18,004 nt of DNA. Source: an uncultured Eubacteriales bacterium. GTDB taxonomy: Bacteria; Bacillota; Clostridia; Oscillospirales; CAG-272. The translations under genes were made by a program, and so were the position numbers. The DNA is taken from assembly GCA_900321265.1 (NCBI GenBank), contig ONVJ01000086.1, forward strand, positions 1 through 18,004, in the 5' to 3' direction. Shown piece after piece: positions 12,995-18,004 of the stretch (positions are counted from its first letter, which is position 1; each line of letters opens with the position of its first letter). The notes beneath the pieces are model-generated. The model saw only the letters and a list, made by a program, of their open reading frames with translations. It did no database searches and was not told the origin of the DNA.

Positions 12995-14368
12995 ATGACT
13001 AAACTCACCAAGAAATGGCAGATGCTGCTCTACGCCGCCTCGGGTATGGGCGTAAACATGCTCAACCTCATGATCGGATCCTACCTCTGCAGCGCCCTGA
13101 TCGCGTCGGGCTTCGCGGAGGAGGTGCTCCCCTTTCAGACCTATCTCGGCCGCGACCTCGTGATCGCCGGAGTCTGGGCGGTCTTCGGGACGGTCGCCAA
13201 GATCCTCGACGGGATCATCGACATTCCCATGGCCTCCTTCACCGACCGCCTCAAAACGAGATTCGGCAGGCGCAGACCGGCCATCGTCATCGGCTTCATT
13301 CCGATGATCGCCGCCTACCTTCTCTTCCATCTGATCCCGAACGACGGAGCGACCCTTCTCAACACCGTCTACTACGGCATCCTTCTCTGCGTCTTCTTCT
13401 CCTTCTACACACTGACGATGGTCACGTACTACGCGACCTTCACCGAGATCGTCGACAACGTCAAGGACCGCAACTTCATATCCAACGTCAAATCCTTCTT
13501 CGACATCGTCTACTTCATCCTCGGCTACGTCGTCGTGAGAGCGATGCTGAACAATATGAACATCATAAAGGTCTCGCTCATCGTCGCTCCGATCTCGCTG
13601 ACCATGATGATCCCCCTCTTCCTGATAAAGGAAAAACCGAGCACAGGTGAGACCGACGTAAAGACGGTCAACCTCTTTAAATCTCTCGCGATAACCTTCA
13701 AAAACCGCGATTTCATACTCTGGATGATCGTCTACTCCTTCATGACCTTCGGAGTCCAGCTCTTCCTCGGAGGCATCAACGAGTACTTCTCGGTGTCCGG
13801 CATGAGCATGATGATCGTAATGGCCTGCTCCTTCGCCCCGGTGCCGCTCACCCTCGTTCTCTACAACGCGATAATCAAGAAGCACGGCTTCGGCTTTGCT
13901 TTCAAATACATACTGATCACCTTCTCCTTCAGCATGATCTCGATGTTCGTCATCGGAAGGTTCGTCCCAGCGGGAATGCCGAAGACGATCGCCTCGGTCG
14001 CCGGCGGGCTTTTCGCCTCGCTCTCGATCGGCGCCCTCTTCGCGGTGTCCTACTCTATCCCCTCCCAGCTCGCCGCAGAGGAGGAGGAGCGGACGGGCAT
14101 CTCACACTCCGCGATGTATTTCGCGGTCCAGGGACTCTTCTCGGGAGTCGCGTCGGGCATCGGAGGCTACGTCGTGCTGACCGCGCTCAAGAAGACCGAG
14201 ATCTTCGGACTGAAGGGGACCTTCTTCATCACCCTGGTCTCGGCGGCGGGAACGCTGATCTCGCTCGTCCTCAGCTTTTTCCTTCCCGCCGGAGTCGCCG
14301 GTATGGGAAAGACGGGCGCCCCGATATCCGAGACTCTCTTCTCCGCCTTCAGAAAGAAAAAAGACTGA
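12995..14368 (+). CDS. MFS_2 / GPH-family cation symporter-like transporter
   Basis: This 457-residue membrane protein has about twelve hydrophobic segments. The GPH/MFS_2 signature is DGIIDIPMASFTDRLKTRFGRRRP (residues 72-95), with the charged loop between segments 2 and 3. Known members carry sugars with Na+ or H+, but the same superfamily contains the animal lysophosphatidylcholine carrier MFSD2A. Placed between FakB and FakA in a lipid gene cluster, a lysolipid or fatty acid conjugate is a reasonable substrate guess. A sugar or glycolipid head-group substrate is equally compatible with the sequence. CGGGAGC lies before the ATG. A 62-base gap follows. Confidence 0.85.
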   Translation: MTKLTKKWQMLLYAASGMGVNMLNLMIGSYLCSALIASGFAEEVLPFQTYLGRDLVIAGVWAVFGTVAKILDGIIDIPMASFTDRLKTRFGRRRPAIVIGFIPMIAAYLLFHLIPNDGATLLNTVYYGILLCVFFSFYTLTMVTYYATFTEIVDNVKDRNFISNVKSFFDIVYFILGYVVVRAMLNNMNIIKVSLIVAPISLTMMIPLFLIKEKPSTGETDVKTVNLFKSLAITFKNRDFILWMIVYSFMTFGVQLFLGGINEYFSVSGMSMMIVMACSFAPVPLTLVLYNAIIKKHGFGFAFKYILITFSFSMISMFVIGRFVPAGMPKTIASVAGGLFASLSIGALFAVSYSIPSQLAAEEEERTGISHSAMYFAVQGLFSGVASGIGGYVVLTALKKTEIFGLKGTFFITLVSAAGTLISLVLSFFLPAGVAGMGKTGAPISETLFSAFRKKKD

Positions 14369-14430
14369 AGCATTCAGAAGCTTAATCCTATAAAACCAAA
14401 ATTCATCACGATTCGGAACGGCAACATCAA

Positions 14431-16071
14431 GTGACATTCAGAAAGATCAACGGAACCGACCTTGAAAAGATGCTCTGCGGCGGGCTGGAAAGCCTGCGGC
14501 GGCGCGAAAGCGAGATAAACGACCTCAACGTCTTCCCGGTCCCCGACGGGGATACCGGAACGAACATGAGACTGACTCTTGAGTCGGGACTGAGAAAGGC
14601 CGTGTCCTCGCCCGAGGCCGGCACATATCTCAGGGGGCTCGGCGAAGGAATGCTCCTGGGAGCGAGAGGCAATTCGGGCGTCATCCTCTCCCAGCTCTTC
14701 AGGGGATTCTGCACCGAACTCTCGCGGTGTTCATACGTCGGCCCGGGCGAGCTCCGGGACGCGCTCATACGCGGCTACCGCACCGCGTACTCCTCGGTGG
14801 TCAGACCGGTCGAGGGAACGATCCTCACCGTCGCCCGCGAGGGTATCGAGCATATAAGAGGCCAGATAGTCAGATCGACTCCGGTCGACCGCATCCTCGC
14901 GATGTATATCGCCGAGATGAAGAAGAGCCTTCTTCTGACTCCCGAGCTGCTCGGAGTCCTTAAGGAGGCGGGGGTGGTCGACAGCGGAGCCGCGGGTTAT
15001 ATAGCGATAGTCGAGGGCATGCTCGGGGCTCTCAGGGGGGAAATGCCCGCCGCGAGGATCGAGGAACGCCCCTCGCCCGCGCCGCACACCGCAGACCTCT
15101 CCTTCTTCGGGCCCGACTCGGCCTTCGAATACGGCTACTGCATGGAATTCATCCTCCAGCTGATGAGGAGCGCCGACTACAGCCAGCGCTTCAGGGAGGA
15201 GTCCTTCATATCCGATCTCGACTGCGTCGGCGATTCGCTGGCGGTTGTCAGGGACGGCGACAGGGTAAAGGTCCACATACACACGAAACGCCCCGAAAAG
15301 GTGATTACGCTCGCCCGGGAATTCGGCGAATTCGTTACCTTCAAGCTCGAGAACATGCAGCTCCAGCACAACGAGCACGTCTTCAAGACCTCAAAAGCCC
15401 CCAAGGGGCGGTTCGCGAGGGTCGCCGTCGTCAACGGCGAAGGAATGAAGTCGCTCTTCTCGGGACTCGGCTGCGAGGTCGTGATCGACGGCGGCAGGGG
15501 CATGAACACCTCTTCGTCGGAGTTCATCGAGGCCTTCAGGGCCGCGAACGCCGAGACCGTCGCGGTTCTTCCCTGCAACAAAAATCTCTTCGAGACGGTC
15601 AGGCAGGCGGCCGGGATGTTCAAAGAGTCAAAGATCGAGCTGATCGAGGCGTCGACGGTGCCCGAGGGCTACTACGCGCTTGCCATGGACGTCCCTGAGA
15701 GCGACGACATCTCATTCCGGCTCTCACAGATGCGCGAGGGAGCTTCGGCGATAAAGACCTTCTCGCTATCGCACGCAGTCAGGGAATACCGCGCGGGGGG
15801 CATCTCGGTATCGGTCGGCGACGCCGTCGCGATATCCGGCGGCGAGGTCGTCGCGTCGGGCGAGGGCTTCGGCGAAACGGCCGTCAGGGCGATAAAGGCG
15901 ATCCCCGGAGCCGCGGACGCCGAGACCTTCATGGTCTTCTGCAGAGACATCAACGACGCCGAAGGCAACGATGAGCTCGCCTCGGCGATATCCGAAAGCT
16001 TTCCGATGGCAGACGTCTCCTTCCTCGACGGAGGACAGGAGCTCCACCGGTACATCATAGGCGCGGTCTGA
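14431..16071 (+). CDS. fakA: Fatty acid kinase catalytic subunit FakA (DAK2/DhaL domain protein, YloV family)
   Basis: FakA phosphorylates FakB-bound fatty acids to acyl-phosphate, which PlsX and PlsY feed into phospholipids. The 546 residues match the usual length of about 550. The N-terminal DhaL domain has NVFPVPDGDTGTNM with Asp39 and Asp41 as Mg-ATP ligands, and LGARGNSGVILSQLF as a nucleotide-binding block. The middle domain has Cys237 (YCMEF) with His282 and His284 (VHIHT). These correspond to the zinc-binding Cys240, His282 and His284 that I recall from S. aureus FakA. The C-terminal domain runs from about residue 330. The start is GTG at 14431, giving the normal family N-terminus. 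The ribosome binding site is weak. Fak genes are often scattered, so pairing with FakB in one operon is informative. Confidence 0.94.
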   Translation: MTFRKINGTDLEKMLCGGLESLRRRESEINDLNVFPVPDGDTGTNMRLTLESGLRKAVSSPEAGTYLRGLGEGMLLGARGNSGVILSQLFRGFCTELSRCSYVGPGELRDALIRGYRTAYSSVVRPVEGTILTVAREGIEHIRGQIVRSTPVDRILAMYIAEMKKSLLLTPELLGVLKEAGVVDSGAAGYIAIVEGMLGALRGEMPAARIEERPSPAPHTADLSFFGPDSAFEYGYCMEFILQLMRSADYSQRFREESFISDLDCVGDSLAVVRDGDRVKVHIHTKRPEKVITLAREFGEFVTFKLENMQLQHNEHVFKTSKAPKGRFARVAVVNGEGMKSLFSGLGCEVVIDGGRGMNTSSSEFIEAFRAANAETVAVLPCNKNLFETVRQAAGMFKESKIELIEASTVPEGYYALAMDVPESDDISFRLSQMREGASAIKTFSLSHAVREYRAGGISVSVGDAVAISGGEVVASGEGFGETAVRAIKAIPGAADAETFMVFCRDINDAEGNDELASAISESFPMADVSFLDGGQELHRYIIGAV

Positions 16072-16095
16072 CCGCGGGAGGGGACCTACTGACAG

Positions 16096-17031
16096 ATGAA
16101 GATTTTTCTGATCCTGCTCGCTGCCGTTTTCCTTCTCGGGATCGCCCCTTTCATGACACTCGCGCTGATCCTTTATTCGGTGCTCCTTGTCAGGACAAGC
16201 CCGGAAAAATGGGGCCGCTCCTGCAGCGCGCCCGACGACGCGATCTCGGTCGCGATGTTCGAAGAGGGAGTCGCCTGGGCAAAGGAGCACGCGGAGGCGA
16301 AAAAGGAGGTCTCGATCAGGAACGACGGCTTCAGGCTCGCCGGCGAGTACTTCGACTTCGGATATGACCGGGCAGTCATAATAATCCCGGGCAGGATGGA
16401 GTCGCTGCTCTACTCCTACTATTTCGCCGAGCCCTACCGCGCCGCCGGATGGAACGTGCTCGTCACCGACCAGCGCGCGCACGGACTGTCAGACGGAAAA
16501 ATAAACTCGGTCGGAACGAAAGAATACCGCGACACACTGGCCTGGGCGGAATACCTGCACGAAGCCTTCGGTGTCGGAAAGGTCTTCCTCCACGGAGTCT
16601 GCATAGGCTCCTCCAACGCCCTCTACGCGGCGACCTCTCCCGACTGTCCCGAGTATATCTGCGGAATGGCGGGGGAAGGAATGTACACCACCTTCTGCGA
16701 GACCTTCAAAAACCATATGATAAAGGGCGGCCGCAAGCCCTTCCCGATGCTCTGGGGGGTAATGCTCTGCATAAGGATCTTCTCGGGATCGAACGTCGTG
16801 ACCGACGGACCGCTCTACAGGATCGAAAAAATGAAAAAGCCGGTCCTCTTCCTCCACAGCCGCGAGGACATCTACTCAAAGCCCGAGGTCTCCGCTGAAA
16901 TATTCGAAAAATGCGCCGCGCCCCACCGCGTGGTCTGGTTCGACCGCGGCGAACACTCGCGGATCAGGATCGTCGACCGGGAAAAATACGACCGCAGCAT
17001 CAGGGATTTCCTGAGCGACGAGGGGCTCTGA
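16096..17031 (+). CDS. Membrane-anchored alpha/beta hydrolase with cysteine at the nucleophile position
   Basis: This 311-residue paralogue of the hydrolase at 11023-11943 also begins with a hydrophobic anchor (about 2-34). It shares the NVLVTDQRAHGLSDG block. The elbow reads GVCIG, so Cys169 takes the place that Ser169 holds in the paralogue. Asp258 (HSREDIYS) and His287 (DRGEHSR) complete the triad. Cysteine nucleophiles occur in dienelactone hydrolases, so the protein may still be active, perhaps on thioesters. It may instead act as a slow or trapped acyl enzyme. The oxyanion region PGRMES differs from the usual HG. GGGAGGGG lies upstream of the ATG. It is the last gene of the operon, 24 bases after fakA. 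Confidence 0.86.
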   Translation: MKIFLILLAAVFLLGIAPFMTLALILYSVLLVRTSPEKWGRSCSAPDDAISVAMFEEGVAWAKEHAEAKKEVSIRNDGFRLAGEYFDFGYDRAVIIIPGRMESLLYSYYFAEPYRAAGWNVLVTDQRAHGLSDGKINSVGTKEYRDTLAWAEYLHEAFGVGKVFLHGVCIGSSNALYAATSPDCPEYICGMAGEGMYTTFCETFKNHMIKGGRKPFPMLWGVMLCIRIFSGSNVVTDGPLYRIEKMKKPVLFLHSREDIYSKPEVSAEIFEKCAAPHRVVWFDRGEHSRIRIVDREKYDRSIRDFLSDEGL

Positions 17032-17073
17032 ACCGCGCGGCCCTTCCACAAAACAGTAATTTAAAACTCAAAT

Positions 17074-17095
17074 AAAAAAAGCGGCGCAAAGCCGC
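17074..17095 (-). terminator. Intrinsic terminator shape on the minus strand
   Basis: Read on the minus strand, gcggc (17095-17091) pairs with gccgc (17085-17081) around a 5-base loop, followed by seven T (17080-17074). This is a minimal intrinsic terminator shape. No minus-strand gene lies nearby, so it would stop only antisense transcription entering the operon end. The same hairpin is part of the plus-strand leader of the next gene. Confidence 0.4.
17081..17095 (+). promoter_or_regulatory. Leader hairpin before the first zinc-ribbon gene
   Basis: The 5-bp stem gcggc-n5-gccgc ends 15 bases before the ATG at 17111 and is followed directly by ggaaagaggt, which contains the ribosome binding site. 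The paralogous gene at 17749 has the same stem with a different loop (ccaca instead of gcaaa). Conservation of stem and following bases with a changed loop suggests a duplicated, structured leader. Confidence 0.5.
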
Positions 17096-17110
17096 GGAAA
17101 GAGGTATCAA

Positions 17111-17674
17111 ATGTTCTGTCCAAACTGCGGACTCCAGCTCGCCGACGGCACGGCTTTCTGCTCAAACTGCGGAACCAAGCTTGCCGTAGGACAGCCCCAG
17201 CCCGCTCCCCAGCCGGCTCCTCAGCCGGCTCCTCAGCCCCAGCCTCAGGCCCAGCCTGCATACCAGCAGCCCGCCTACCAGCAGCCGGCATATCAGCAGC
17301 CGGCATATCAGCAGCCGGCTTATCAGCAGCCCCAGTATCAGGCGGGATTCCAGCAGCCCGTCCAGACGGCTCCCCAGGTTAACACCACCCCGGCGCTCGT
17401 CATGGCGATCATGTCTCTCGTCTTCTGCTCTTCCGGACTTCTCGGCCTGATCTTCGCCATCGTCGCGAAGAACAAGGTCAGAAGCTGCGTCGCCGCCGGA
17501 GCTCCCCTCTCAGGGAAACTCAAGGCCGCGAAGATCCTCGCCGGTCTCGGCCTCGCCTTCAGCATCATCATGATGATCTTCTGGGTCATCTACGCGATCG
17601 CCGCGATCGTCGCCCTGATAGGCGCCGCTTCTTACGACTGGAGTTCTCTCTGCGCCTTCGGCAGCATCCTTTGA
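17111..17674 (+). CDS. Zinc-ribbon membrane protein with PAPQ and PAYQQ repeats
   Basis: This 187-residue protein is of unknown function. An N-terminal zinc ribbon (FCPNCG at about 2-7 and FCSNCG at about 17-22, four cysteines) is followed by a low-complexity Pro/Gln/Ala/Tyr linker. The linker has PAPQ units, then five PAYQQ-type units. Two hydrophobic segments follow at about residues 94-117 and 140-172, with a basic loop between them (KNKVRSCVAAG...GKLKAAK). This layout is common in Gram-positive zinc-ribbon/DUF4190-like proteins whose role is not established. The ribbon is probably cytoplasmic because it has no signal peptide before it. It follows the lipid operon by 79 bases and has a truncated paralogue next door. 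Confidence 0.85.
   Translation: MFCPNCGLQLADGTAFCSNCGTKLAVGQPQPAPQPAPQPAPQPQPQAQPAYQQPAYQQPAYQQPAYQQPAYQQPQYQAGFQQPVQTAPQVNTTPALVMAIMSLVFCSSGLLGLIFAIVAKNKVRSCVAAGAPLSGKLKAAKILAGLGLAFSIIMMIFWVIYAIAAIVALIGAASYDWSSLCAFGSIL
17258..17332 (+). repeat. Tandem 15-bp repeat encoding five AYQQP units
   Basis: Five consecutive 15-base units encode Ala-Tyr-Gln-Gln-Pro inside the zinc-ribbon gene. The units differ mostly at third codon positions (tac/tat, ccc/ccg, gcc/gca/gct). This implies selection on the peptide, with some recent slippage because the third and fourth units are identical. The neighbouring paralogue has only a short version of this linker. Confidence 0.85.
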
Positions 17675-17717
17675 TCCGACAGCGTATCCCGACAAAGAAT
17701 TCACTATTATTTGACTT

Positions 17718-17732
17718 GCGGCCCACAGCCGC
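17718..17732 (+). promoter_or_regulatory. Leader hairpin before the second zinc-ribbon gene
   Basis: Gcggc (17718-17722) pairs with gccgc (17728-17732), followed by ggaaatgaggt and the ATG at 17749. The arrangement matches the leader of the preceding paralogue (17081-17095), except that the loop and one base before GAGGT differ. Confidence 0.5.
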
Positions 17733-17748
17733 GGAAATGAGGTAAAAA

Positions 17749-18004
17749 ATGTTTTGTCCCAACTGCGGAAAACAGATCCCCGACGGCCTCGCCTTCTGTT
17801 CCGAGTGCGGAGCTTCTCTTAAGGATACCGCACAGCAGCCGGTTTACGACCAGCAGCCCGCTTATCAGCAGCCGGTCCAGGCCGCTCCCGAGGTCAACAC
17901 AACGCCCGCCATGGTGCTTTCCATCGTCGCACTGGCGCTCGCCGAACTCGGTATCCCCGGCCTCATCCTCGCCATCATAGCGCGGAAAAAAGTCAAGGCA
18001 TGCC
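17749..18004 (+). CDS. Zinc-ribbon membrane protein paralogue, cut by the window end
   Basis: The 85 visible residues start FCPNCGKQIPDGLAFCSECG (four zinc-ribbon cysteines). A short Gln/Pro/Tyr linker follows, then VNTTPAMVLSIVALAL, the beginning of a membrane segment that aligns with VNTTPALVMAIMSLVF of the preceding gene. The linker is much shorter, with only two or three repeat units. GAGGT lies six bases before the ATG. Function is unknown. The two genes look like a tandem duplication that includes the leader. Confidence 0.83.
   Translation, partial: MFCPNCGKQIPDGLAFCSECGASLKDTAQQPVYDQQPAYQQPVQAAPEVNTTPAMVLSIVALALAELGIPGLILAIIARKKVKAC

Noticed and set aside
12971..13885. 304-residue minus-strand open frame opposite the transporter
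   Set aside because: The plus-strand transporter has membrane segments and the GPH motif. The antisense product is highly acidic and His-rich without motifs.
17197..17341. Repeat tract as a CRISPR-like array
   Set aside because: The 15-base units are contiguous, in frame and encode AYQQP, with no spacers.

Overview
The window reads as GC-rich Gram-positive (Firmicutes, probably Clostridia-type) DNA. The signs are a feoA-feoA-feoB iron operon beside a DtxR-family repressor, a long-form ribosome hibernation factor, a fatty acid kinase pair (FakA plus a DegV/FakB protein), good AGGAGG-type ribosome binding sites, and zinc-ribbon membrane proteins with PAYQQ repeats. Species cannot be assigned. 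The window edges cut feoB on the left and a zinc-ribbon gene on the right. No rRNA, tRNA, insertion sequence or CRISPR array was seen.

Region 1 (1-3570), ferrous iron uptake. On the minus strand, two FeoA proteins precede FeoB. They are read from a promoter with perfect consensus -35 and -10 boxes 17 bp apart. One 18-bp operator (7-4-7 inverted repeat) fills the spacer, a second lies at the start point, and a third sits inside a hairpin in front of feoB. The divergent gene encodes a DtxR-type regulator whose metal ligands (Met11, Cys102, Glu105, His106) resemble the iron-responsive DtxR/IdeR branch. A long perfect hairpin closes this region against the convergent asnA.

Region 2 (3592-5300), housekeeping on the minus strand: hpf (ribosome dimerisation and hibernation) followed by asnA (ammonia-dependent asparagine synthesis).

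Region 3 (5359-17031), the notable part. Ten co-directional genes follow a strong extended -10 promoter: acyl-AMP ligase fused to a carrier protein, two PlsC-type acyltransferases, a second acyl-AMP ligase, a free acyl carrier protein, an LRAT/H-rev107-like thiol acyltransferase, a membrane-anchored alpha/beta hydrolase, FakB, a GPH/MFS_2 transporter, FakA, and a second hydrolase with cysteine in place of the nucleophilic serine. Several genes overlap (TTGA, 11 nt, ATGA), which suggests translational coupling. My reading is a lipid salvage and remodelling island. Hydrolases would free fatty acids, FakAB or the ligases would activate them, and PlsC and LRAT-type enzymes would put them back on lysolipids, possibly imported by the MFS protein. 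It resembles an expanded, split version of the enterobacterial LplT-Aas system joined to Fak. The function is inferred from families and gene order only.

Region 4 (17032-18004): two paralogous zinc-ribbon, Gln/Pro/Tyr-repeat membrane proteins, each with the same small hairpin before its ribosome binding site.
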